From: Marinobacter nitratireducens
GTDB lineage: Bacteria > Pseudomonadota > Gammaproteobacteria > Pseudomonadales > Oleiphilaceae
DNA: 64,000 bases
Assembly (NCBI RefSeq): GCF_000708045.1
Contig: NZ_ANIE01000005.1
Coordinates: forward strand, 310,001 to 374,000
Direction of reading: 5' to 3'
A program made the translations under genes and the position numbers. This document shows positions 37,715-46,550 of the stretch, in pieces; position 1 is the first letter of the stretch, and every line of letters starts with the position of its first letter. A model generated the notes under the pieces. That model saw only the letters and a list, made by a program, of their open reading frames with translations, made no database searches and had not been told where the DNA came from.

Positions 37715-40700
37715 ATGTCCGCCGCTGAGCAAGAACCACCGTTGCCCGAGAACCTACCCGGGGATTCCCCGGTGCGGTTCATGGCCAGGCTTTCGAGCTT
37801 CATCTGGTGGTTCTTGCTTGCTCTTTTGCTTTTGCTGGCGCTTTACGCCGGTATTGGCCGTCAACTTACCCGAAACATTGATGCCTTTACCCAGGATCTG
37901 GCGGGCGAGCTGTCCAGCCGTCTGGGCCAGGATGTCGCTATTGAAAGCCTATCGTCACGATGGTTCTGGCTGGATCCCGCATTTACCGCACGCAACGTTT
38001 CCCTTGCCAATTCGGATACCGGAGAGCCGATCGCCAGCCTGGATTACCTTCGGGTCCGGTTTGATTTTCTCACCTCGTTGCTGCGTCAGAGAGTCGTGTT
38101 CGAGGATTTTGAGGTTGATGGTCTGGAGTTGACTCTCAAGCAGTCCGACGCGGGAGAGGTCGGGGTCCGTGGCGCGGAACTGCCTGACCCTGTTCACAAT
38201 CGTCTTCAGGAATGGCTGAAGCTGGCTGGGAAATGGCTCTCCGACCCTTACCTGAAGATCACCCGTTTCAGTCTGGCGATCAAGGACAGCCAGGGCAACC
38301 TGCGTCAGATCGAGATTCCCCAACTGGACCTGGTCTACAACCAGGGGCTGTTCAGGGCGTCGGGACGAGCTATGCAACCCGGGACAACGCAACAACTGGC
38401 CAGCTTCAGCCTGGTTGGCCAGCATTTCTTCAGTGGTGATTTCACCGGGCAGCTGTATCTGGGCGTCGATTCGGGGCGTCTGTTTGATGGCCTGATCGAC
38501 GAGTATCAGTGGCGCGGAGTGCGTGTTGAAGGTTTCGATCTAGGCGGAGAGGCTTGGCTGACCTTCGGTCAAGGTAGCCTTCAGCAGGTCACTGGCACTG
38601 TAAGGACCCCCTATCTGCAATTGGGGGTGGGGAGTGAATCTTTAGCGCCTCTTGAAGACATCAATGCCCGATTCGGTTGGCGCCGCCACCGGGACGTACT
38701 GTCAGCGCCGGATGGACCAGGCGAGTTGCCGGAATCAGCTGGAGGGCCCGGTGAGTGGCACTTACAGGAGCTGCAGTGGACCTGGGATGGCGAGCCGGTT
38801 CCGGCATTCAGCCTGCGCCTGATGCCGGGAGACAGCGGTTTGACAATTATCGCTGATGCGTTGCCGCTCGAACCTTTGAGGCGCCTGGTGTCGTCGTTGC
38901 CGTTATTGCCAGCACGTGCTGTGGACGCGCTCAATCACTACCAGCCCTCGGGCTTTCTAGATCGCATGGAAGTCGTCATTCCGGAAGATGGGGATACGCC
39001 GTTTAGCATGTCTGGCCAACTTCGGGATATTGAGGTTGCTGCCTACGAGGGTGCGCCAGGCACCAGTGGTCTGGACGGCTTCCTGTATCTTGAACGGGAT
39101 TCCGGTTTTGTGCGCATAGAGCCTGATGGAGAACCTGTCACGCTGGGCTTTCCACAACTATTCCTTGAGGACTGGACATTTTCCTCGGTGGAAGGCCTGG
39201 TGGCGTGGGAGATGGACGGGCCGATTACCCGGGTGTATGCCGACGATCTCCGGATGGCCTACGGGGAGGGCACGCGCCTGACAGGCGCCTTTGACCTGAG
39301 GATGGACAAGGACGGCGAGGATAACCTCGGTCTGCGTATCGGTGTCGAGAATGGCACGGCATCCATGCTGGCGGAATTCGTGCCCGCCCGGGTCGTCAAG
39401 CCAGAACTGTACGACTGGCTTACCACAGCTATCCGTGAGGCTGATATCACATCCGGTATCTATTACGGACATGGGCAAATAGACCGCAGCGCGCCGCGCC
39501 ACTCATTTGTTTCCTCCATGCGCTTTGATTTTGATAACGCCACCATCGCTTACGACGAGCGGTGGCCGGAGGTTTCCGGGGCAAAAGGCCAGGTGGTTGT
39601 GCACAACGGCGATACGAACGTTCAGCTTGAGAAAGGGGTGACGGGTGGTATCAGCCTGTCGCCCAGTTCGGTGCGTGTTGTTCCGGAAGACGGAGAGACG
39701 ACGGTGCTGGTAAACGCTCAGGCTGAGGTGCCCGGGGAGTCTGTGGCGTATTGGATGATCAACAGTCCGCTCGGTGACATGGCCGGTCGCGAAGCTCAAA
39801 AACTGCAGTATCAGGGGAGCTATGGCTTGTCTCTGGGTATTGAATTGCCGCTCGGGCAGGATGGGGCGCCTGTGGTTGAAGCAGGCGTCATTGCAGACGG
39901 GGCTACGATTGTTTATCCCCCGGCGGATTTGCGCTGGGAGGGCGTAAGCGGTGAGTTGACCTACCATTCGGTGAACGGATTTTCTGGTGGCCCGCTGAGA
40001 GCGGAGTTTTTCGGGGCACCGGTTGATATTCAGTTGAGTCGAAGCCGATCTGGGGACTCACTCTCCATCCGTCAGACTGGCCAGGTGGGCGTTGCCCCCC
40101 TGCTGGAGCGAATGGGAGCGCAGCCCGGAGAGAACTATGGATTCACAGGCACCGCTATCTACTCGGCGACTCTGGATGTTGGTGTGGACTCCACATCCGG
40201 CATACAAGTTCAGTCTGACCTCAACGGTGTGGCCATCGATTGGCCAGATCCGCTGGGCAAGGTGAAAGATGAATCTGCGCCCATCAAAGCCATTATTGAT
40301 CCCGGCGCTGTGGGTGGTCTGTCTGTCAGCGGCAGCTGGGAGAACCGAATGGGGTTTGATCTTCTTTGGAAGGACACCGGCTTCGATCTCAACGTCGATC
40401 ATCTCTATGTGGGGACCCACACCCTGAAGGATATTCGGATAGAAGCCCTGGATCTCGGTGATCGTTGGGTGATTTCTACGGATTCAGAGCGTGCAAAAGG
40501 GCGGGTTGTTCTGCCTGATGCCGACAGTCCAGTGAAGGCGGATTTCGAAGTTGTTCGTCTGGTGAGGGGGCAAGACAGCCAACAGGCTTCTGAACTGTTG
40601 ACCCTTGACGAGCAGTTGGAGGCATTCCGATCCCTGGATATCGGTAGTTGGCCGGATGTGGATGTGACCATTGCCGACCTTCAGCTTAACGACAACACAC

Positions 40701-41476
40701 TGGGCCGTTGGGCTCTCAATCTCCGGCCCGATATCGATTTGTTGGCGATCAATGGCATAGAGGGGCGGCTCGATTCTCTGACTTTGCTTGGGGACATGAG
40801 CTGGAGCGTACGGGGTGGTAAAGAAACGAGCCGGTTTACAGGCTCTGTGACAGGCGGTGCGCTGGCGGACCTCAACCACCTGATTGGCTCTGACGTGCCT
40901 TTAACCAATAAGGCCACGAGCATCGAGCTGGATATTGATTGGCCGGGACGTCCCGACGAGTTGGCTTTGGCTAGCCTCAATGGCAATGTCAGCTTCCGTT
41001 TGGATGAGGGCATGATTCTTGAGCAGAACAATACCGCACAGGTTTTCCGCATATTCAATCTGTTGAACGCTGACACCCTGTGGCGAAGGCTCAAACTGGA
41101 TTTCTCCGATCTCTACGAGCGTGGCGTTGCCTTTGACGCCATTTCCGGCAAGGCTGATATCAAGGATGGTGTGGTCAGCCTGGCCCCGGAAATGCAGGTG
41201 GTGGGGCCATCCGGTGCATTCAAGTTGAGTGGCATGACGGATATCGATGCTGAGACATTGGATATGCGCCTTGTTGTCGTGCTGCCACTGACACAGAATC
41301 TGCCCCTGGCGGCGCTATTGATGGGGGCGGGCGCGCCGATTGGCGGTGCGTTGTTTGTTCTCGACAAGATTTTGGGCGATCCTTTAAGCAAGCTCACAAG
41401 TGCCACGTACAGTGTGACCGGCACGTGGGCTGATCCTCAGGTGGATCTCAAGCGGGTATTTGACACCGGCGAATAG
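37715..41476 (+). CDS. yhdP: YhdP-family AsmA-like protein
   Basis: A 1253-residue protein with one N-terminal membrane span (SFIWWFLLALLLLLALYAG) and a very long periplasmic part of repeating beta-strand segments, as in YhdP/TamB/AsmA bridges. In E. coli YhdP helps move phospholipid to the outer membrane. An inner segment ELDIDWPGRPDELALASLNGN and the C-terminal LPLAALLMGAGAPIGGALFV are family hallmarks. Its place after rng and before a nitrilase gene matches Pseudomonas as I recall it. Confidence 0.92.
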   Translation: MSAAEQEPPLPENLPGDSPVRFMARLSSFIWWFLLALLLLLALYAGIGRQLTRNIDAFTQDLAGELSSRLGQDVAIESLSSRWFWLDPAFTARNVSLANSDTGEPIASLDYLRVRFDFLTSLLRQRVVFEDFEVDGLELTLKQSDAGEVGVRGAELPDPVHNRLQEWLKLAGKWLSDPYLKITRFSLAIKDSQGNLRQIEIPQLDLVYNQGLFRASGRAMQPGTTQQLASFSLVGQHFFSGDFTGQLYLGVDSGRLFDGLIDEYQWRGVRVEGFDLGGEAWLTFGQGSLQQVTGTVRTPYLQLGVGSESLAPLEDINARFGWRRHRDVLSAPDGPGELPESAGGPGEWHLQELQWTWDGEPVPAFSLRLMPGDSGLTIIADALPLEPLRRLVSSLPLLPARAVDALNHYQPSGFLDRMEVVIPEDGDTPFSMSGQLRDIEVAAYEGAPGTSGLDGFLYLERDSGFVRIEPDGEPVTLGFPQLFLEDWTFSSVEGLVAWEMDGPITRVYADDLRMAYGEGTRLTGAFDLRMDKDGEDNLGLRIGVENGTASMLAEFVPARVVKPELYDWLTTAIREADITSGIYYGHGQIDRSAPRHSFVSSMRFDFDNATIAYDERWPEVSGAKGQVVVHNGDTNVQLEKGVTGGISLSPSSVRVVPEDGETTVLVNAQAEVPGESVAYWMINSPLGDMAGREAQKLQYQGSYGLSLGIELPLGQDGAPVVEAGVIADGATIVYPPADLRWEGVSGELTYHSVNGFSGGPLRAEFFGAPVDIQLSRSRSGDSLSIRQTGQVGVAPLLERMGAQPGENYGFTGTAIYSATLDVGVDSTSGIQVQSDLNGVAIDWPDPLGKVKDESAPIKAIIDPGAVGGLSVSGSWENRMGFDLLWKDTGFDLNVDHLYVGTHTLKDIRIEALDLGDRWVISTDSERAKGRVVLPDADSPVKADFEVVRLVRGQDSQQASELLTLDEQLEAFRSLDIGSWPDVDVTIADLQLNDNTLGRWALNLRPDIDLLAINGIEGRLDSLTLLGDMSWSVRGGKETSRFTGSVTGGALADLNHLIGSDVPLTNKATSIELDIDWPGRPDELALASLNGNVSFRLDEGMILEQNNTAQVFRIFNLLNADTLWRRLKLDFSDLYERGVAFDAISGKADIKDGVVSLAPEMQVVGPSGAFKLSGMTDIDAETLDMRLVVVLPLTQNLPLAALLMGAGAPIGGALFVLDKILGDPLSKLTSATYSVTGTWADPQVDLKRVFDTGE

Positions 41477-41488
41477 CGAGGTACGGCG

Positions 41489-42328
41489 ATGACAGATTCC
41501 ATGTCCCGGCAGGTAGCTGCTATCCAGATGGTCAGCGGCCACGACATTGCTGCAAACCTGGATGAGGCCCGGCGGCTCCTGGAGGCGGCCGCAAAAGGCG
41601 GCGCTGTGGTTGCCGTATTGCCCGAGAACTTCGCGGTTCTGGCGACCGGTCAGATGGTGGATTGCGGTCGTGTGGAAGTTGGTTCCGAACCTGTGATCCG
41701 TTCTTTTCTTGCCGAGCAGGCCAGAAAACTGGGGATTTGGATCGTCGGTGGCTCCATGCCCCTGGCGACCCGACCGAATGGTACCGCTATCGAAGGAAAA
41801 GTACGGGCCTCGTGCCTGGTGTTTGATGACCAGGGGCAGGAGGTCGCTCGTTACGACAAAATCCATTTGTTCGATGCGATGGTTGAAGATGCCCACGGTC
41901 AGTATCGGGAGTCCGATACCTTTGAACCCGGAGAGTCGTTAATCACGGTCGATACACCGGCCGGAAAGCTTGGCTTGGCGATTTGCTACGATTTGCGGTT
42001 CCCGGAGCTGTTCAGGGACCTGCGGGCGAAAGGCGTGGACTGGGTGTGCCTTCCCAGCGCGTTTACCTGGCAGACCGGGGATGCTCACTGGTACCCATTG
42101 ATTCGGGCCCGGGCTATTGAAAATCAGGTCTGGGTGGTTGCGGCTGGTCAGGGGGGGCAGAACAGTGAGAGGCGCCGTACGTATGGCCATAGCCTGATTT
42201 GTGACCCCTGGGGCAAAGTAGTATCAGAAATGGCGGAAGGGCCCGGCGTGGTGTCTGCTGAGCTGGATCTGCAGTACCTGGAGGCTCTCCGCAAAAGGAT
42301 GCCGGTGTGGGATCATCGCCGGCTTTAG
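41489..42328 (+). CDS. Carbon-nitrogen hydrolase (Nit-type amidase)
   Basis: A 279-residue nitrilase-superfamily amidase. The full triad is visible: E46 in LPENFAV, K124 in YDKIHLFD and C166 in LAICYDLRFPELF. The sequence is closest in feel to the Nit1/Nit2 branch, whose members repair deaminated glutathione or hydrolyse omega-amides; the substrate here is not determined. It starts 12 bases after yhdP and is probably co-transcribed. In Pseudomonas tldD follows; here the convergent darP follows instead. Confidence 0.88.
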   Translation: MTDSMSRQVAAIQMVSGHDIAANLDEARRLLEAAAKGGAVVAVLPENFAVLATGQMVDCGRVEVGSEPVIRSFLAEQARKLGIWIVGGSMPLATRPNGTAIEGKVRASCLVFDDQGQEVARYDKIHLFDAMVEDAHGQYRESDTFEPGESLITVDTPAGKLGLAICYDLRFPELFRDLRAKGVDWVCLPSAFTWQTGDAHWYPLIRARAIENQVWVVAAGQGGQNSERRRTYGHSLICDPWGKVVSEMAEGPGVVSAELDLQYLEALRKRMPVWDHRRL

Positions 42329-42335
42329 CCGGCGA
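42316..42335. terminator. Hairpin at convergent ends of nitrilase and darP genes
   Basis: TCGCCGGC, loop TTTA, GCCGGCGA. The perfect 8-bp stem spans the nitrilase stop codon (TAG in the loop edge) and lies 9 bases beyond the darP stop. There is no T-tract, so it is at best an atypical bidirectional terminator or mRNA-stabilising hairpin. Confidence 0.45.
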
Positions 42336-42344
42336 CGATCTGGC

Positions 42345-42878
42345 TTAATCTGTGGCTTCGACGTCGTCAATGCGTTCCCGGATGTAGCGAAACAGTTTCC
42401 GGGCCTGCCCTGTGTTTTTCTGCTTTTCCAGATCCTTTCGGGCGTTACGTGCAAGGTTGCGCAGGTGCTGAATGTCTGCGTCCGGGCAGTATCCTATAAA
42501 TTCTCCAACCGCTGAGTCACCCTCTGCAACCATCCGGTCACGCCAACGCTCCGCCAGATGATGGCGACGGGTATGTTCTTCGCTGCCGGCATCGAACGCG
42601 TCGATGGCGCGCTGAATCGCGTCCAGATCGTCTTCCTGCCGGATGACTTTACCAATGTATTGCAAATGCCTCCGCTTTGCCTCGTTTTGCCGGATTCTCC
42701 GGGACTCCACGATAGCTGCCCGAAGCGTATCACTGATGGGGAGTGTGGCGAGCTGATCATCGCTCAGGTCCAACATGTGCTTGCCCAGATCCTGGAGCGC
42801 CTGCATTTCGCGCTTGAGCTGCGATTTACTCTTGCCAAACTCTTCTTCGTCGTAAGTATCGTGTTCTTGGTCACTCAT
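42345..42878 (-). CDS. darP: Ribosome-associated protein DarP (DUF615, YjgA)
   Basis: A 177-residue highly charged, mostly helical protein of the DUF615 family. KSQLKREMQALQDLGKHMLDLSDDQLATLPI and RRRHLQYIGKVIRQED-type segments are typical. In E. coli it binds late 50S precursors and promotes 50S maturation. It is convergent with the nitrilase gene and 45 bases after mgtE in the same direction. Confidence 0.92.
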   Translation of the reverse strand: MSDQEHDTYDEEEFGKSKSQLKREMQALQDLGKHMLDLSDDQLATLPISDTLRAAIVESRRIRQNEAKRRHLQYIGKVIRQEDDLDAIQRAIDAFDAGSEEHTRRHHLAERWRDRMVAEGDSAVGEFIGYCPDADIQHLRNLARNARKDLEKQKNTGQARKLFRYIRERIDDVEATD

Positions 42879-42923
42879 GGAATAATCCGTAGCGAGGTTT
42901 GTAAGTCATCTGGTCGGGTTGGG

Positions 42924-44285
42924 TTACGCATAGAAGATGGTCGCCAGGCCCAGGAATGCCATAAAACCGACCACATCAGTAACCGTTGTCAGAATGACGC
43001 TGCCGGCCAGAGCCGGATCAATGTTTCGGGATTTAAGGAACAGGGGCAGAACCGTGCCCACCAGCGCGGCGGCAACCAAGTTGATGATCAGTGCAGCTGC
43101 GATCACACCGCCAATCAACAAATCCTCAAACCAGACGGCGGCGGCCGATGCCACGACCAGGGCCCAGAACACGCCGTTAAGGGCGCCAGAGAGAAACTCC
43201 CGGTTCAGCAGCCAGCCCACATTGGCGCCGCTGATCTGTCCCACGGCCATGCCGCGTATGACCAGGGTCAGGGTCTGGCTGCCCGCGATGCCGCCCATGC
43301 TGGCGACGATTGGCATCAGCACGGCGAGAGCGACAACCTTGGTGATGGTGTCCTCAAACAGGCCAATGACGGCCGAAGCAATGAACGCCGTGATCAGGTT
43401 GATGCCCAGCCAGACCGCCCGGCGCCGTGTCGTTTTCCAGACCGGGGCAAAGGTGTCTTCGTCTTCGTCCAGACCGGCCATGCTCATCAGGGAGTGGTCG
43501 GCATCTTCCCGGATAACGTCAACCACGTCATCGATGGTGATTCGGCCCAGCAGACGGCCTTCTTCATTGACGACGGGGGCCGATATCAGGTCGTAGCGCT
43601 CGAACAGTGTTGCGACCTTGGTGTCCGGGAGGGACACCGGAATGGGTTCGATCTCGGTATCCATGACCTCCCGAACCGTTGCGGCCGGGTTGGAGACCAG
43701 CATCTTGGTGATGGGGAGCATGCCGATAAAGTCGTCGCGGCGGCTAACCACGATCAGGCTGTCGGTCATGGGCGGCAGGTTACGATGCCGCCGTAGATAA
43801 CGGAGCACAACATCGATACTGATATCCGGACGGACTGTAATGGTGTCCGTATTCATCAGACCGCCGGCGGTGTCCTCTGGATAGGAGAGGACTTCCTCAA
43901 CCCGCAGTCGGTCCTGCTCGTCCATGGTGTCCAGAACTTCCTGGATCACCGTATCCGGCAACTGCTGGAGCAAGTCGGCCAGATCGTCCGACTCGAAGTC
44001 TTCGATGATATCCGCCAGTTCCTGAGCATTAAGCTGACTCAGGAAGTAGCTTCGGATGTCATCGCTGAGGTATTGGAGAACCTCACCCTCAAGCTCTTTC
44101 TCCACCAGGTTCCATAGCAGAGCGCGCTGGCGGGGAGGGGAGGACTCAAGCAGGTGGGCGATATCGCTGGGGCTCAGTCCGCCATTGAGGATCCGGGCGA
44201 CCTGTTTCAGGGCGCCACTGTCCAGTGCTTCGCTCAGGGAGCGAAGGCGTTGGCGTGCCTGGCTTTTCTCCAAAATATCGGTCAT
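42924..44285 (-). CDS. mgtE: Magnesium transporter MgtE
   Basis: A 453-residue Mg2+ channel. The N-terminal superhelical domain (residues 1-130) is followed by two CBS domains (MNTDTITVRPDISIDVVLRYLRR, MDTEIEPIPVSLPDT). Five membrane spans start near 285; MPIVASMGGIAGSQTLTLVIRG is the conserved pore segment. The cytosolic part senses Mg2+. It has a probable promoter with a TATAAT box about 30 bases upstream. No M-box-like leader fits, as the leader is only about 22 bases. Confidence 0.94.
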   Translation of the reverse strand: MTDILEKSQARQRLRSLSEALDSGALKQVARILNGGLSPSDIAHLLESSPPRQRALLWNLVEKELEGEVLQYLSDDIRSYFLSQLNAQELADIIEDFESDDLADLLQQLPDTVIQEVLDTMDEQDRLRVEEVLSYPEDTAGGLMNTDTITVRPDISIDVVLRYLRRHRNLPPMTDSLIVVSRRDDFIGMLPITKMLVSNPAATVREVMDTEIEPIPVSLPDTKVATLFERYDLISAPVVNEEGRLLGRITIDDVVDVIREDADHSLMSMAGLDEDEDTFAPVWKTTRRRAVWLGINLITAFIASAVIGLFEDTITKVVALAVLMPIVASMGGIAGSQTLTLVIRGMAVGQISGANVGWLLNREFLSGALNGVFWALVVASAAAVWFEDLLIGGVIAAALIINLVAAALVGTVLPLFLKSRNIDPALAGSVILTTVTDVVGFMAFLGLATIFYA

Positions 44286-44313
44286 GAAACACCCGCAGTC
44301 AGAAAACGCCTTT

Positions 44314-44319
44314 ATTATA
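44314..44319 (-). promoter_or_regulatory. -10 element of mgtE
   Basis: A perfect TATAAT on the minus strand, 29-34 bases before the mgtE ATG. The -35 region at 17 bases (TCACCA) is poor. The implied leader is about 22 bases. Confidence 0.4.
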
Positions 44320-44392
44320 GCGGAGTTAGGCTGAACTGGTGAGGAGTAGTTGTAGGTGAATGCCGCAGAGCGCAGCGTCGGTACTCAAGGCG

Positions 44393-44662
44393 TTATTCGC
44401 CCTCTCCAAAGTAGTCGTTGATCAGGCCTGAAATGGCGTTCACGGCGTCCTGTTCATCGGGGCCATCCACAATCAGTTCGACTTCCGTGCCCTGGCTGGC
44501 AGCCAGCATCATGACCTGCATGATGTTCTTGGCGTCCACCTCGCGACCTTTTCCGCTGATTCTTACGCTGCTTGAAAACTCGGAGGCCGTCGCCACCAGC
44601 TTTGCAGTCGCCCGTGCGTGCAGTCCCAGCTTGTTGATGATGGTGATTGGATGGCGAATCAT
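44393..44662 (-). CDS. ptsO: Nitrogen-PTS phosphocarrier protein NPr
   Basis: An 89-residue HPr-like protein. The phosphorylated histidine is H15 in NKLGLHARAT. The position of Ser46 in true HPr is Asn here (DAKNIMQVMML), normal for NPr, so it is not expected to be an HPr-kinase target. It starts at ATG 44662, 7 bases after rapZ. With ptsN it forms the regulatory nitrogen PTS; ptsP is not in the window. Confidence 0.93.
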   Translation of the reverse strand: MIRHPITIINKLGLHARATAKLVATASEFSSSVRISGKGREVDAKNIMQVMMLAASQGTEVELIVDGPDEQDAVNAISGLINDYFGEGE

Positions 44663-44669
44663 TGCTGGA

Positions 44670-45554
44670 TCAGGTCTCCCCCCGCGTCTGCAGGTGCGGT
44701 AACTCGGTGTGGCGAACCTGGACGTTGCTGTAGCTTTGGCGGAAATAATTGCCCAGTTGTTCGCAGACGTACACCGAACGATGCTGTCCCCCGGTGCAGC
44801 CAATGGAAATGGTCATGTAGCTACGATTGCTGTCGGCAAATGATGGCAACCAGGTTTCCAGGAAGGCGATCAGGTCATCAATCATCTTTCGGGACGCCGG
44901 TTCTTTTTCAAGGAAATCGATAACCGGCTGGTCAGTCCCCACGAATTTTCGCAAGCTGGTATCCCAATAGGGGTTAGGCAAGCAGCGGACGTCAAACACA
45001 TAGTCCGAATCCAGTGGTACGCCGTGCTTGAATCCGAAGGACTGAAACAGCAGAGCCAGCTCCTGATCCCTCCTGCCAACAACCCGTTGTTTGATGATGT
45101 CTCGCAGCTCATACATGGACATGCCAGTGGTGTTGACGTAAAGGTCGGAGAGCTTGGAGATGGGCTCAAGCAGAACCTTTTCATTATTCACGGCTTCCCT
45201 GAGTGAGGTTTTTTCATCGCTCAGTGGATGCTTGCGGCGGGTCGCATGAAATCGCTGCAGCAGGGATTGTTCGTCGGCATCCAGGTAGATGATCTCGACG
45301 GTGATGCCGGTTCCCTGGAGTTTCTCGTAGATCGCCTCGAAGTTGGCAAGCTCTCCGGACAGATTTCGGGCATCGATACTGACCGCCATCTTGCTCAGCC
45401 GCCCGGGAGCAGCCTTCTCCGTCGCTTCCTGTGTCAGATGGGAGAGCAAGCCTATCGGAAGGTTGTCGATGCAGTAGAAACCGAGGTCTTCAAGGACATG
45501 CAGCGCTGTACTCTTACCCGAGCCGGACCTACCGCTGACAATGATCAGTTTCAT
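44670..45554 (-). CDS. rapZ: RNase adapter protein RapZ
   Basis: A 294-residue P-loop protein that in E. coli binds sRNA GlmZ and hands it to RNase E to control GlmS. Walker A GRSGSGKST is at residues 8-16; SFGFKHGVPLDSDYVFDVRCLPNPYW and SIGCTGGQHRSVYVCEQL are diagnostic. I chose ATG 45554; a GTG two codons upstream is possible. It sits between ptsN and ptsO, as in many gammaproteobacteria. Confidence 0.95.
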   Translation of the reverse strand: MKLIIVSGRSGSGKSTALHVLEDLGFYCIDNLPIGLLSHLTQEATEKAAPGRLSKMAVSIDARNLSGELANFEAIYEKLQGTGITVEIIYLDADEQSLLQRFHATRRKHPLSDEKTSLREAVNNEKVLLEPISKLSDLYVNTTGMSMYELRDIIKQRVVGRRDQELALLFQSFGFKHGVPLDSDYVFDVRCLPNPYWDTSLRKFVGTDQPVIDFLEKEPASRKMIDDLIAFLETWLPSFADSNRSYMTISIGCTGGQHRSVYVCEQLGNYFRQSYSNVQVRHTELPHLQTRGET

Positions 45555-45580
45555 GGTCACCCCGTATCCAGGTGTCAGTT

Positions 45581-46051
45581 TCAGCTATTGCCTGCGATCA
45601 TGCGTTCGTAAAGGGTCTTGGCGTCTTCGGCCTGCCTCAGGCGATCGCAGAACGCGCGTTCGTTGAACTTTTCAGCGAGTTGGCTGAGCAGTTCAAGGTG
45701 TTCGCTGGTGGCCTCTTTGGGCACGATTAGAGCAAAGACCAGGTCGACAGGCTGGTTGTCGATCGCATCAAACTCGATGCTTTCCTCGATAGTGACCAGG
45801 GCACCAATGACATGGCTCAGCCCTTCAAGTCGGCAATGGGGGATGGCAATGCCCTGTCCAATACCCGTGGAGCCCAGACGCTCGCGTGAGACCAGATTGT
45901 TGAAGATCTGGGTGTCGCTGAGCGAGCTGTCATGTTCATGGATATGCTCGGCAATGAATTCCAGAACCCGCTTCTTGCTGGATGCTGCCACCCGACAAAG
46001 GGTGAGTTCCGGGGCAAGGATGTTGTCTATGGTCAGGGATGTGTCGCTCAT
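45581..46051 (-). CDS. ptsN: Nitrogen-regulatory PTS IIA protein
   Basis: A 156-residue EIIA-Ntr protein. The phospho-accepting histidine is H72 in GQGIAIPHCR. It receives phosphate from NPr and controls potassium transport and sensor kinases in other species. It lies 27 bases before rapZ in the rpoN-hpf-ptsN-rapZ-ptsO run. Confidence 0.95.
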   Translation of the reverse strand: MSDTSLTIDNILAPELTLCRVAASSKKRVLEFIAEHIHEHDSSLSDTQIFNNLVSRERLGSTGIGQGIAIPHCRLEGLSHVIGALVTIEESIEFDAIDNQPVDLVFALIVPKEATSEHLELLSQLAEKFNERAFCDRLRQAEDAKTLYERMIAGNS

Positions 46052-46134
46052 GGATCGACTGCATTTCCGTAAAAAAATGCTGCGGCAGGTGAACCTAGCC
46101 GCAGCGCGTTCAGGGGTAACACACGCAATCGGGG

Positions 46135-46443
46135 TTATCGGCCGCCGTTTCCGTGCATCCGGTCTACATTCTTTTCCTTGTGCTTGAGGATCTGGCGGTC
46201 CAGTTTATCCACCAGCGCATCAATCGCTGCGTACATGTCCTCACTTTCTGCCTTTGCGTGGATTTCACCACCAACCACGTGAAGAGTGCCCTCGGCGAGC
46301 TGACGCACCTTGTCCACTTCCAGTGTCACCTGACAATTGCTGATGTGGTCAAAGTGGCGCTCGAGCTTTTCGAATTTCTCGGAAACGTATTCCTTCAGGG
46401 AGGGGGTCAAATCTACGTGATGGCCTGAAATATTGAGTTGCAT
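46135..46443 (-). CDS. hpf: Ribosome hibernation promoting factor (short form)
   Basis: A 102-residue protein that binds 30S/70S ribosomes in stationary phase. MQLNISGHHVDLTPSLKEYV and the basic C-terminal DKLDRQILKHKEKN tail are typical. It lacks the long C-terminal dimer domain of long HPF, so it would need a partner (RMF) for 100S particles. CAGGAGA lies 6 bases before the ATG. It is downstream of rpoN. Confidence 0.94.
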   Translation of the reverse strand: MQLNISGHHVDLTPSLKEYVSEKFEKLERHFDHISNCQVTLEVDKVRQLAEGTLHVVGGEIHAKAESEDMYAAIDALVDKLDRQILKHKEKNVDRMHGNGGR

Positions 46444-46550
46444 AGGCGTCTCCTGTTGTCATCGTGCCGGTATTCCTTACCGGGCTTGATGCCGGCACGT
46501 CGTGCGCCGGCGATTATAGTTGCCAGGAAGATCAGTAGACCAGAACCTTC

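Noticed and set aside
44286..44392. Mg2+ riboswitch (M-box) before mgtE
   Set aside because: The TATAAT box leaves a leader of only about 22 bases, too short for an M-box.
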